This document shows positions 1 to 6,711 of a stretch of 13,794 bases of DNA, piece after piece; the stretch's first letter is position 1, and every line of letters begins with the position of its first letter. The DNA is from Clostridia bacterium (lineage in GTDB: Bacteria; Bacillota_A; Clostridia; Christensenellales; Aristaeellaceae), in the NCBI GenBank assembly GCA_017938785.1, contig JAGBAU010000163.1, forward strand, positions 1 through 13,794. The letters run 5' to 3'. The notes beneath the pieces were generated by a model. That model was not told where the DNA came from, did no database searches, and saw nothing but the letters and a program-made list of their open reading frames with translations. The position numbers were made by a program, and so were the translations under genes.

Positions 1-851
1 AGGGGCGTGGGATAGTTGCGGCCGTTCAGGTCGTCGATCAGGCGGCAGCCGGGGGCGGAAGCTACGGCAGCACGGGCCTGTTCCACAGACAGAGGATCCT
101 TGGTGATGAACTGCACGGAAATGGAGTGGCTGCGCATTACCGGCACGCGCACGCAGGTGCAGCATACCTTCAGTTCCGGCAGGAGCATGATCTTGCGGCC
201 CTCGTTCTGCATCTTCATTTCCTCGGTGGTGTAGCCGTTTTCCAGTTCGCTGCCGATCTGGGGGATAACGTTGGAAAGAATCTGGCAGGGGAAGGCCTTG
301 GGCGCGGGCTTTTCATCTGCATTGTAGGCAGAAATCTGGTCTTCCAGCTCCTGCATGCCGGCAACGCCTGCGCCGGATACGGCCTGGTAGGTGCAGGCGA
401 CCATGGTTTCGATTTCGGTCACCTTGCGGATGCCGCCCAGGGCCACCATGGTGATGATGGTGGAGCAGTTGGGATTGGCGATGATGCCGTTGTGCTTCAG
501 GGCGTCCTCAGGGTTGATCTCCGGAACCACCAGCGGAACGTTATCGTCCATGCGGAAGGCGGAGGAATTGTCTACGAATACGGCGCCTGCCTTTACGATG
601 GCGGGGGCGAACTGCTTGGCCTGGGCGTTCTGAACTGCGCCCAGAACGAAATCCATGCCCTCAAAGGATGCTTCGGTGGCTTCCTGGATTACGATTTCTT
701 CACCGCGGAAGGTGATGGTCTTGCCTGCGGAGCGGGCGCTTGCCAAGGGCAGGAGCTTGCCCACGGGGAAGTTGCGCTCCTCCAGAACCTGGATCATCTG
801 CTGGCCGACTGCGCCGCTGGCGCCGAGAATTGCTACGTTATAGGTCTTCAT
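1..851 (-). CDS. asd: Aspartate-semialdehyde dehydrogenase, C-terminus cut by window edge
   Basis: This enzyme reduces 4-aspartyl phosphate to aspartate semialdehyde with NADPH, the branch point to threonine, methionine and lysine. Reading the minus strand from ATG at 851 gives 283 residues before the window ends; the family is usually 330-360. Visible landmarks are the N-terminal Rossmann motif GASGAVGQQ (residues 10-18), the family segment NFPVGKLLPLAS (27-38), VFVDNSSAFR (91-100), and the catalytic cysteine in NPNCST (Cys129). An AGGAGG (860-865) eight bases upstream fixes the start. It lies 54 bp downstream of hom and is probably cotranscribed with it. One oddity: where many Asd proteins have an SAGGS-type phosphate-binding loop, this one reads LGAVQNAQAK (70-79). 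Identity is secure; the fate of the C-terminus cannot be seen here. Confidence 0.96.
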   Translation of the reverse strand, partial: MKTYNVAILGASGAVGQQMIQVLEERNFPVGKLLPLASARSAGKTITFRGEEIVIQEATEASFEGMDFVLGAVQNAQAKQFAPAIVKAGAVFVDNSSAFRMDDNVPLVVPEINPEDALKHNGIIANPNCSTIITMVALGGIRKVTEIETMVACTYQAVSGAGVAGMQELEDQISAYNADEKPAPKAFPCQILSNVIPQIGSELENGYTTEEMKMQNEGRKIMLLPELKVCCTCVRVPVMRSHSISVQFITKDPLSVEQARAAVASAPGCRLIDDLNGRNYPTP

Positions 852-867
852 CTATGGTTCCTCCTTC

Positions 868-887
868 GTCCATGGGTGAACATGGAC
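868..887 (-). other. Intercistronic hairpin between hom and asd
   Basis: GTCCATG (868-874) and CATGGAC (881-887) form a perfect 7-bp stem with a 6-nt loop in the 54-bp gap between hom and asd. On the minus-strand mRNA the stem ends only two bases before the asd ribosome binding site, and no T-run follows, so it is not a terminator. It could be an mRNA-processing or stability element, or could modulate asd translation. This is inference from the sequence only. Confidence 0.4.
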
Positions 888-905
888 TGCGAATCTTTCT
901 CTAGT

Positions 906-2045
906 TTATGCCTGCTGGATGCCGGCGAAGAATGCGCCCTGCTTATCTGCCATGAATTCATGCATGGCCTGAACGGAGACGGCTGCGGTTACGTAGAGGT
1001 CCCATTCGCCTGCGCTTTCCTTCCTGGCAATCCATTCTGCCGGGAAGGCTTCGCCCCTGGCGATGCGCACATAGTAGGCATGGCATGCAGCGCTGTTGTC
1101 AGGCTGAAGCTCCGCGCAGTTTTCGCTGGTCATGAAGCGGTGGCCGGCGGAGATGCTCTTCACATCGCGCAGCACGTTGGCAGCGGTGGGCAGCTTGCCT
1201 GCGCCCTGGCCGATATAGCTCATCAGGCCGTAGCTCTCGCCCTTGTACCAGGCGTAGTTTACGTTGGACAGGATGGCGGCTTCAGGCGCGTTTGCGGCCA
1301 CCAGGGTGGGTTCCACATAGGCGGAGACGGCGTTTTCTGCGTTGCGCTCAGCGCAGGCGCACAGGCGCAGCACCATGCCGTTTGCCTTGGCCCAGTCGGT
1401 ATCCAGGGCGAGCACCCTGGAGATGCCGACGGTGGGGATGTCCTCGGGCTTCAGGTAGGCGTCAAAGCCCACGGCGCAGGCCAGGATCAGCTTGCGCTGG
1501 GTGTCCAGACCGTCCACATCGCTGGAGGGATCGCGCTCGGCATAGCCCAGAGCCTGAGCCTCGGAGAGGGCCTGCGCATAGTCCATGCCCTTGGACTGCA
1601 TGGAATCCAGGATGTAGTTGGTGGTGCCGTTCAGGATGCCGCCCAGGGAAGTGATGCGGTCGATGCTGCGGGCGATTTCCAGGTTGGCCAGGTAGGCGAT
1701 GCCGCCGCCGCAGGCTGCGCCGTAGAGGAAGCCTACGCCGTTTGCCTTGGCAAGTGCGGTCAGCTCCGGGCCGTAAACGCTCACCAGTAGCTTGTTGGCG
1801 GTGACGAAATGCTTTTTATTCTCCAGCACCTGCACGGCAAATTCATAGGCCGGATGCAGGCCGCCCATGGTTTCCACAACCAGTTCGATTTCGGGATCCT
1901 TTACGATCTCTTCGATATTATCGGTAATATATTCCGCCTGAAAGCGCTTCTCCAGCACCTTCTTGCATTCAACGCCAGAAAGACTCTGGGCGATTTCAAA
2001 TACACCGCTTCCGATGGTGCCCATGCCGAGCAGACCGATCTTCAT
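906..2045 (-). CDS. hom: Homoserine dehydrogenase with short, ACT-poor C-terminus
   Basis: Hom reduces aspartate semialdehyde to homoserine using NAD(P)H. The 379-residue product has the Rossmann motif GMGTIG (7-12), TANK with the expected catalytic lysine (Lys85), LGGILNGTTNYIL (134-146), and DVDGLDTQRK (176-185). Glu170, Asp181 and Lys185 have the spacing of the yeast active-site residues Glu208, Asp219 and Lys223. GAGKLPTAANV (281-291) closes the catalytic part. Only about 80 residues follow; they contain a few strand-like stretches but no clear ACT domain, whereas many bacterial Hom proteins run to about 430 residues with one. An in-frame GTG at 2054 lies inside the GAGGTGA ribosome binding site, so ATG 2045 is the start. 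It is first in a hom-asd operon and divergent from thrC. Confidence 0.95.
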   Translation of the reverse strand: MKIGLLGMGTIGSGVFEIAQSLSGVECKKVLEKRFQAEYITDNIEEIVKDPEIELVVETMGGLHPAYEFAVQVLENKKHFVTANKLLVSVYGPELTALAKANGVGFLYGAACGGGIAYLANLEIARSIDRITSLGGILNGTTNYILDSMQSKGMDYAQALSEAQALGYAERDPSSDVDGLDTQRKLILACAVGFDAYLKPEDIPTVGISRVLALDTDWAKANGMVLRLCACAERNAENAVSAYVEPTLVAANAPEAAILSNVNYAWYKGESYGLMSYIGQGAGKLPTAANVLRDVKSISAGHRFMTSENCAELQPDNSAACHAYYVRIARGEAFPAEWIARKESAGEWDLYVTAAVSVQAMHEFMADKQGAFFAGIQQA

Positions 2046-2050
2046 AAAGT

Positions 2051-2057
2051 TCACCTC
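2051..2057 (-). promoter_or_regulatory. Ribosome binding site that fixes the hom start
   Basis: The minus strand reads GAGGTGA here, five bases before ATG at 2045. The alternative upstream GTG (2052-2054) is part of this motif and so cannot be the start codon. Confidence 0.75.
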
Positions 2058-2101
2058 TTCGTTTTTTCGAATGTTCGGAAAAGTTTTTACAAGAAAAACA
2101 C

Positions 2102-2130
2102 TTGTTTTTCGGTGGAAGACATTGTATCAT
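2102..2130 (+). promoter_or_regulatory. Putative promoter for thrC-thrB-ACT operon
   Basis: TTGTTT (2102-2107), a 17-base spacer and TATCAT (2125-2130) form a candidate promoter with a good -10 and a weak -35. The start would be near 2137, where a small dyad ACTTG-N5-CAAGT (2137-2151) begins. That dyad also covers the -35 region of the hom promoter, so a bound protein could affect both operons; no regulator family is recognised. Confidence 0.4.
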
Positions 2131-2149
2131 AGTTTTACTTGGATTGCAA
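2121..2149 (-). promoter_or_regulatory. Putative sigma-A promoter for hom-asd
   Basis: On the minus strand TTGCAA (2144-2149), a 17-base spacer and TACAAT (2121-2126) match the -35 and -10 boxes at 4/6 and 5/6. Transcription would start near 2114, leaving a leader of about 70 bases before hom. It overlaps the proposed thrC promoter on the other strand. Confidence 0.55.
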
Positions 2150-2177
2150 GTTATGTTTTTCAGAAAGGGGAACAAAA

Positions 2178-3656
2178 ATGAAACTGTTCTTCAGTACGCG
2201 CGGCGATCAGAACCCGGTGAACGCACCCGAAGCGGTGCTGCGCGGGATTGCGCCGGACGGCGGACTTTATATCCGAAATGAAATGCCCAGGATCAATGTA
2301 GAGGAATTGCAGGATGCATCCTTCAACGAAATCGCTGAACGCATCCTGGGCGATTACCTCACCGGCTATACCCGTGAGGAGATCGCAGGCTGCGTCGAGC
2401 GCGCATACAGCAATAAATTCGACGTCGAGGAGATAGTTCCTCTTAAATCCGTAGGTAAAATGCATGTGTTGGAGCTGTTCCACGGCCCCACGGCCGCCTT
2501 CAAGGATGTGGCCCTGTCCGTGCTGCCCCAGCTGATGAGTTGTGCCCTGGAAAAGACCGGGGCCAAGGATGAAATCCTCATCCTCACTGCCACCAGCGGC
2601 GATACCGGTTCCGCAGCCCTCACCGGCTTTGCGGATGTGCCCGGTATCCGCATCATTGTATTCTATCCGGACAAGGGCATCAGCCCCATTCAGCGCGCCC
2701 AGATGACCACCATGAAGGGTGAAAACGTGGGCGTCTGCGCCATCTCCGGCAACTTTGACGACGCCCAGACCGGCGTGAAGCGCATCTTTGCAGAGATTCC
2801 TGAGGAGTTCTGCAAGGCAAACGGCATCGCCCTGTCCAGTGCGAACTCCATCAACATCGGCCGCCTGGTGCCCCAGATTGTGTACTACTTCAGCGCCTAT
2901 GTGGATCTGGTGAAGAGCGGCAAGATCAAGATAGGCGAGAAGGTGAACTTCTCCGTTCCCACGGGCAACTTCGGCGATATCCTGGCCGGTTACTTTGCCA
3001 AACTGGCGGGCCTGCCGGTGGGCAAGCTCATCTGCGCATCCAACGCCAATAACGTGCTTACCGATTTCTTCGCCCACGGCGTATATGATAAGAACCGCAG
3101 CTTCCTGACCACCATCTCCCCGTCCATGGACATTCTGGTGTCCAGCAATCTGGAACGCCTTCTGTATCTTGCCCTGGACGGCGATGCGGCTGAGGTGCGC
3201 GAGCGCATGCAGGCGCTCAAGGACAAGGGCCTCTATTCCATGCCCGAGGAGGCCATGGACAAGATCGCCGAGAGCTTCGCAGGCGGCTGCGCCAGCGATG
3301 CACAGGCCATGGCAGCCATCAAGGCGCTGTTCGACGAGACCGGCTACCTGATGGATCCCCACACGGCGGTTGCATGGAAGGTTGCCGAGGATTACCGCGC
3401 CGCCACCGGCGATGAAACGCCCTGCGTGGTGCTGTCCACGGCTTCTCCCTATAAGTTCCCCTACAGCGTGCTGGAAGCTCTGGACGAAGCGGTTCCCGCC
3501 GATGCGGCAGAGCAGATCGCACTCATGGAAAAGATCAGCGGCACGAAGATCCCCGCAGCCCTGGCAGGCGTGCTGGAGAAGGATGTGCGCTTCAAGGACG
3601 TTGTGGCCCCCGAAGAGATGATGGGCTACGTACAGGGAAAGGCGGAAAAGAAATGA
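2178..3656 (+). CDS. thrC: Threonine synthase
   Basis: This PLP enzyme converts O-phosphohomoserine to threonine and phosphate. The 492-residue protein has the N-terminal STRGD segment (6-10), the PLP-binding lysine in GPTAAFKD (Lys109), the phosphate-gripping loop TATSGDTGSAA, and the family blocks SANSINIGRLVPQIVYYF and PTGNFGDILAGY. Length and motifs fit the longer fungal/bacterial class (E. coli- and yeast-like) rather than the short class. ATG 2178 is chosen because it follows AAAGGGG by seven bases and yields MKLFFSTRGD, the normal family beginning; an in-frame ATG at 2139 has no comparable site. Its TGA overlaps the thrB start as ATGA, implying translational coupling. It is the first gene of the operon and diverges from hom. 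Confidence 0.97.
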   Translation: MKLFFSTRGDQNPVNAPEAVLRGIAPDGGLYIRNEMPRINVEELQDASFNEIAERILGDYLTGYTREEIAGCVERAYSNKFDVEEIVPLKSVGKMHVLELFHGPTAAFKDVALSVLPQLMSCALEKTGAKDEILILTATSGDTGSAALTGFADVPGIRIIVFYPDKGISPIQRAQMTTMKGENVGVCAISGNFDDAQTGVKRIFAEIPEEFCKANGIALSSANSINIGRLVPQIVYYFSAYVDLVKSGKIKIGEKVNFSVPTGNFGDILAGYFAKLAGLPVGKLICASNANNVLTDFFAHGVYDKNRSFLTTISPSMDILVSSNLERLLYLALDGDAAEVRERMQALKDKGLYSMPEEAMDKIAESFAGGCASDAQAMAAIKALFDETGYLMDPHTAVAWKVAEDYRAATGDETPCVVLSTASPYKFPYSVLEALDEAVPADAAEQIALMEKISGTKIPAALAGVLEKDVRFKDVVAPEEMMGYVQGKAEKK

Positions 3657-4543
3657 TTACCATTCGCGTACCGGGCACCACGGCAAACCTGGGCCCCGGC
3701 TTTGATTGCCTGGGCCTGGCGCTGGGCGTCTATGGATATTTCACCTTTGAGGAAAGGGAGAGCGGCCTGGAGTTCGAAAACGTCGCTCCCGAGTTCCAGA
3801 ACGAGGAAAACCTGGCCATCCGCGGCTACCGCAGGGCCATTCAGGAGATGGGCCTGCCCCAGCCGGGCATCTATCTCCACATTGAATCCGATATTCCCGT
3901 ATCCAGCGGCCTGGGCAGCAGCGCCAGCCTGATCGTTGCGGGCGTGGTGGCGGCCAATGAGCTGCATGACCGCCTGCTGGACAAGCAGACTCTGCTCAAC
4001 CTGGTCACTGAGCTGGAAGGTCACCCGGATAACGTAGCGCCGGCATTGCTTGGCGGCGTGACCGCGTCCATCATGTATCAGAAGGACGTCATCACCATGC
4101 AGTGCCCCATCTCTGATGCGCTGCGCTTTGCGGTGCTGATTCCGGATTTCAGCCTGTCCACGGCGGAGATGCGTGCGGCCCTGCCCAAGCAGATTCCCTT
4201 TGCAGATGCGGCTTATAACATCGCCCATGCAGCGGTGCTTTTGAAGGCGCTGGAAGCGGGCGATTTCCATGCCATCGCTGCCGCCATGAACGACCGCCTG
4301 CACCAGACCTATCGTTCTCCGCTGATCCATGAATACGAAGAGATCCGTGCACGTGCGCTGGAAGCCGGCGCGGTGGGCTTCGCCATCAGCGGCGCAGGCC
4401 CGACCCTTCTGTGTATCTACCAGGATGAGGGCTTCTACTGGCGCATGAAGCAGGCGGCCCGCAGCCTGAACTGCAAGTGGCGCGTCATGCCCCTGCATGT
4501 GGACCGCGTGGGCGCTGTGGTCGTTGGAGGAGGTCAGCAATGA
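3653..4543 (+). CDS. thrB: Homoserine kinase
   Basis: ThrB phosphorylates homoserine with ATP to give the substrate of the preceding threonine synthase. The 296-residue GHMP-family kinase shows VPGTTANLGPGFDCLGLAL (6-24), the ATP-binding motif PVSSGLGSSAS (82-92), EGHPDNVAPALLGG (122-135) and a C-terminal AISGAGPTLL block, all in the expected order and at normal family length. The start ATG overlaps the thrC TGA by four bases, and its own TGA overlaps the ATG of the next gene in the same way. Gene order thrC-thrB in one transcript with divergent hom-asd places the full route from aspartyl phosphate to threonine at this locus. Confidence 0.97.
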   Translation: MITIRVPGTTANLGPGFDCLGLALGVYGYFTFEERESGLEFENVAPEFQNEENLAIRGYRRAIQEMGLPQPGIYLHIESDIPVSSGLGSSASLIVAGVVAANELHDRLLDKQTLLNLVTELEGHPDNVAPALLGGVTASIMYQKDVITMQCPISDALRFAVLIPDFSLSTAEMRAALPKQIPFADAAYNIAHAAVLLKALEAGDFHAIAAAMNDRLHQTYRSPLIHEYEEIRARALEAGAVGFAISGAGPTLLCIYQDEGFYWRMKQAARSLNCKWRVMPLHVDRVGAVVVGGGQQ

Positions 4544-4977
4544 AGGGCGATTATCTGATTGTGCATAAGAAGATTCTTCCTGTGTACTATGAAAAGGTGC
4601 TTGAGGCCCGCAATCTGCTGGAGAGCGGCGCCGAGCGCGATGTAAGCGCCGCAGTGCGTGCTGTGGGCATTTCCCGCAGCACCTATTACAAGTACAAGGA
4701 TTACATCTACAGCCCCGACAGCGGCGAAATGGGCCGCAAGGCGGTGATTTCCCTGCTGCTCAGCCATGAGATCGGCGTGCTGTCCACGGTGCTGAACAAG
4801 CTCAGCACCATGGGCGTGAGCGTGCTGACCATCAGTCAGAACCTGCCCATTCGGGACATCGCCAGCGTGCTGATGACCCTGGACGTGAGCCAGATGAATA
4901 CCAGCCTCGAGGAAACCATCGAAACCCTGAACGCCATCACCGGCGTGGAAAACCTCAGCCTGGTGGCCATCGAATAA
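4540..4977 (+). CDS. PheB-like HTH/ACT-domain protein (UPF0735 type)
   Basis: This 145-residue protein has two parts. Residues about 34-57 (DVSAAVRAVGISRSTYYKYK and following) look like a helix-turn-helix. Residues 69-144 form an ACT domain, with the characteristic HEIGVLSTVLNKLSTMGVSV segment. The layout matches the B. subtilis PheB/UPF0735 family, whose biochemical role is not established; ACT domains commonly bind amino acids. It is the third gene of the thrC-thrB operon, its ATG overlapping the thrB TGA, with GGAGGAGG at 4526-4533. The context suggests a threonine- or homoserine-sensing role, either on gene expression or on Hom, which itself lacks a clear ACT domain. That role is inference. 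ATG 4540 is preferred over an in-frame ATG at 4477 deep inside thrB. Confidence 0.9.
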   Translation: MKGDYLIVHKKILPVYYEKVLEARNLLESGAERDVSAAVRAVGISRSTYYKYKDYIYSPDSGEMGRKAVISLLLSHEIGVLSTVLNKLSTMGVSVLTISQNLPIRDIASVLMTLDVSQMNTSLEETIETLNAITGVENLSLVAIE

Positions 4978-4983
4978 AAGAAA

Positions 4984-5015
4984 GACCAGCGGTTTGTACC
5001 GCTGGTCCTTCTTTT
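4984..5015. terminator. Bidirectional Rho-independent terminator
   Basis: GACCAGCGGT (4984-4993) and ACCGCTGGTC (4998-5007) form a perfect 10-bp stem with a TTGT loop. It is followed by CTTCTTTT on the plus strand, and by TCTTTCTTTT on the minus strand. It sits between the convergent ends of the threonine operon (stop 4977) and the ttcA-like gene (stop 5014-5016) and can serve both. Confidence 0.9.
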
Positions 5016-5844
5016 ACAGCTTTTCCAGGAACGAGTGCATCTCTCCACCCGTCTTATAGCCGGGGAAGGTGTCCAGGTTGACCTTGTGCAGGCTTGCGAA
5101 GATGTTGATCTCCACGTTGGGATTCACCTCGCGCATGCGGCGGATCAGCTCCTTGGTCTCCTGGCGCTTGGATGCGCCTTCATCGATGGCAGCCTTTTCG
5201 GAGAACTTGCAGGCGCAGCGCAGGAAGGTAAGATCGTTGTACCGCTGCCAGGCGATGATATCGTCCTCGCGCACGCAGTAGAGGGGACGGATCAGCTCCA
5301 TGCCCTCAAAGTTGGTGCTTTTGAGCCTCGGCACCATGCCCTGCAGCTGTGCGCCGTAGCTCATGGACATGATGGCAGTTTCGATTACGTCGTTCATGTG
5401 ATGACCCAGGGCGATCTTGTTGCAGCCGCGTTTCTTGGCTTCGGCATACAGGTGTCCGCGGCGCATGCGCGCGCACAGATAGCAGGGATTCTCCCCGCAG
5501 GCCTCCTCGGAGGCGGAGAAGATGTCCGTTTCAAAGATGGAGACCGGGATGTTCAGCAGAACCGCAGTTTCCTCGATCTTTTTATGGTTTTCCGGGCTGT
5601 AGCCGGGATCCATGCACAGGTATTCCAGCTCATAGGGAACCTCACTGAAGGGCTGCAGGTGCTTTAAAAGCATGGCCATGATCCAGCTGTCCTTGCCGCC
5701 GGAGATGCACACGGCGATCTTATCGCCCGCCTGAATCAGTTCATAGCGCTTGATGGCTGCAATGAAGGGATTCCACAGCTCCTTGCGGTATTTCTTGATC
5801 AGGCTGCGCTCGGCAATCTGGTGCTTTTGCAGTTCACGCGCCAT
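5014..5844 (-). CDS. ttcA: TtcA-family PP-loop tRNA thiolase
   Basis: A 276-residue N-type ATP pyrophosphatase resembling TtcA, which makes 2-thiocytidine at tRNA position 32 using a [4Fe-4S] cluster. The PP-loop SGGKDS lies at 48-53, a CxxC pair at Cys121/Cys124 (NPCYLCARMRRG), GHHMNDVIET at 147-156, and a CAC motif at Cys210-212. E. coli TtcA uses Cys122, Cys125 and Cys222 as cluster ligands, so the two-plus-one cysteine pattern is kept, though which of Cys210/Cys212 is used is unclear. AAGGAGG (5851-5857) precedes the ATG. The start overlaps the tcdA stop by 11 bp, so the two are an operon. It could be a clostridial TtcA-like paralogue with a different target nucleotide; the PP-loop thiolase class is firm, the exact product less so. 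Confidence 0.85.
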   Translation of the reverse strand: MARELQKHQIAERSLIKKYRKELWNPFIAAIKRYELIQAGDKIAVCISGGKDSWIMAMLLKHLQPFSEVPYELEYLCMDPGYSPENHKKIEETAVLLNIPVSIFETDIFSASEEACGENPCYLCARMRRGHLYAEAKKRGCNKIALGHHMNDVIETAIMSMSYGAQLQGMVPRLKSTNFEGMELIRPLYCVREDDIIAWQRYNDLTFLRCACKFSEKAAIDEGASKRQETKELIRRMREVNPNVEINIFASLHKVNLDTFPGYKTGGEMHSFLEKL

Positions 5845-6553
5845 GCTTTTCCTCCTTGATCAGATCCTTTACCACCTCGCCTGCCAGCATCAGCCCCATC
5901 ACCGGGGGCACGAAGGACAGGGAACCGGGCAGGATGCGCCCGTTTTCATCGATTTCCTCTCGGGGCTTGGTGGCTTCCTCTTCGGAATAAACCACCTTCA
6001 GCTTCTTGACGCCTTTTTTCTTCAGAAGGCCGCGCATGGCCCGGGCCAGGGGGCAGACCTTGGTGTCAAAGATATCCGCCACCCTGAACATCCCCGGATT
6101 CAGCTTGTTGCCTGCGCCCATGGCGGAGATGACGGGCACGCCCGCCGCCTGGGAACGCAGGATGATTTCGATCTTGCCGCTCACGGTATCGATGGCGTCC
6201 ACCACGTAATCATATTGGGAAAAATCGAATTGGTCGGCGGTCTCCGGCAGGAAAAAGCAGGCGTGGCGGTGTACGATGGCGCCCGGGTTGATGTCGCGGA
6301 TGCGCTCGGCGGCGACGTCCACCTTGAGCTTGCCCATGGTAGAGTGCAGGGCGATGATCTGGCGGTTGATGTTGGTGATGGACACGGTGTCGTTGTCGAT
6401 CAAATCCAGTTCGCCCACGCCGCTGCGGGCCAGGGCTTCCACCACGTAGCCGCCCACGCCGCCCACGCCGAATACGGCCACGCGGCTGTTTTTCAGTTTA
6501 TCCATGGCTTCCGCACCCAGCAAAAGCTCCGTGCGGGAGAATTCATTGCCCAT
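5834..6553 (-). CDS. tcdA: tRNA threonylcarbamoyladenosine dehydratase
   Basis: TcdA (CsdL) is an E1-like ThiF/MoeB-fold enzyme that uses ATP to cyclise t6A at tRNA position 37 to the ct6A hydantoin form. The 239-residue protein has the nucleotide motif GVGGVGGYV (29-37), DNDTVSITNINRQ (53-65), the subfamily block MGAGNKLNPGMF (145-156), VCPLARAMRG (167-176) and the C-terminal SFVPPVMGLMLAGEVVKDL (213-231). These last blocks separate TcdA from MoeB and ThiF. AGGAG (6561-6565) lies seven bases before the ATG. It is first in an operon with the ttcA-like gene, pairing two enzymes for anticodon-loop positions 37 and 32. It is somewhat shorter than E. coli TcdA (268 residues), mostly at the C-terminus. 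Confidence 0.93.
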   Translation of the reverse strand: MGNEFSRTELLLGAEAMDKLKNSRVAVFGVGGVGGYVVEALARSGVGELDLIDNDTVSITNINRQIIALHSTMGKLKVDVAAERIRDINPGAIVHRHACFFLPETADQFDFSQYDYVVDAIDTVSGKIEIILRSQAAGVPVISAMGAGNKLNPGMFRVADIFDTKVCPLARAMRGLLKKKGVKKLKVVYSEEEATKPREEIDENGRILPGSLSFVPPVMGLMLAGEVVKDLIKEEKHGA

Positions 6554-6582
6554 AGTTACGCTCCTGATGTTTTCTGCACTTT

Positions 6583-6611
6583 AGTTTACCCTGCATCGGC
6601 TTTTTTTTCAA
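6583..6611 (-). promoter_or_regulatory. Putative sigma-A promoter for tcdA-ttcA
   Basis: On the minus strand TTGAAA (6606-6611), a 17-base spacer starting with an A-tract, and TAAACT (6583-6588) form a good promoter. The start near 6576 would leave a leader of about 22 bases containing the tcdA ribosome binding site. Confidence 0.6.
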
Positions 6612-6653
6612 GGGAAACAGGGTTAGTTTGCGTATGTTGCAAAAAAAATTTCC

Positions 6654-6681
6654 AAAACAGCTGACAAAACGGCTGTTTTTT
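6654..6681 (+). other. Terminator-like hairpin upstream of the secreted zinc-motif gene
   Basis: AAAACAGC (6654-6661) pairs with GCTGTTTT (6672-6679) across a 10-nt loop and is followed by more T residues, as in a Rho-independent terminator. No plus-strand gene precedes it; the neighbour is the 5' end of divergent tcdA. It also overlaps a candidate promoter (CTGACA 6661-6666, 18-base spacer, TCTAAT 6685-6690) for the gene at 6712. It may be an operator-like dyad, a leader attenuator for an upstream promoter, or chance. Confidence 0.35.
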
Positions 6682-6711
6682 ACGTCTAATAAAGTGAAGG
6701 GAGGAGAAAGC

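Noticed and set aside
126..1790. A 554-codon plus-strand open frame opposite asd and hom.
   Set aside because: Its Gly/Ala/His/Val-rich translation has no family motif and it is the antisense of two certain genes, spanning their boundary.
2066..2080. A LexA/SOS-box-like sequence (CGAATGTTCG) in the hom leader.
   Set aside because: The Gram-positive box is CGAAC-N4-GTTCG; here the half-sites are separated by only two bases and are incomplete.
2046..2177. A possible T-box or threonine leader-peptide attenuator before hom or thrC.
   Set aside because: No T-box consensus sequence, no Thr-rich leader frame and no terminator hairpin in the 132-bp gap.
2160..3362. A 400-codon minus-strand open frame opposite thrC.
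   Set aside because: No recognisable protein features; thrC on the other strand is certain.
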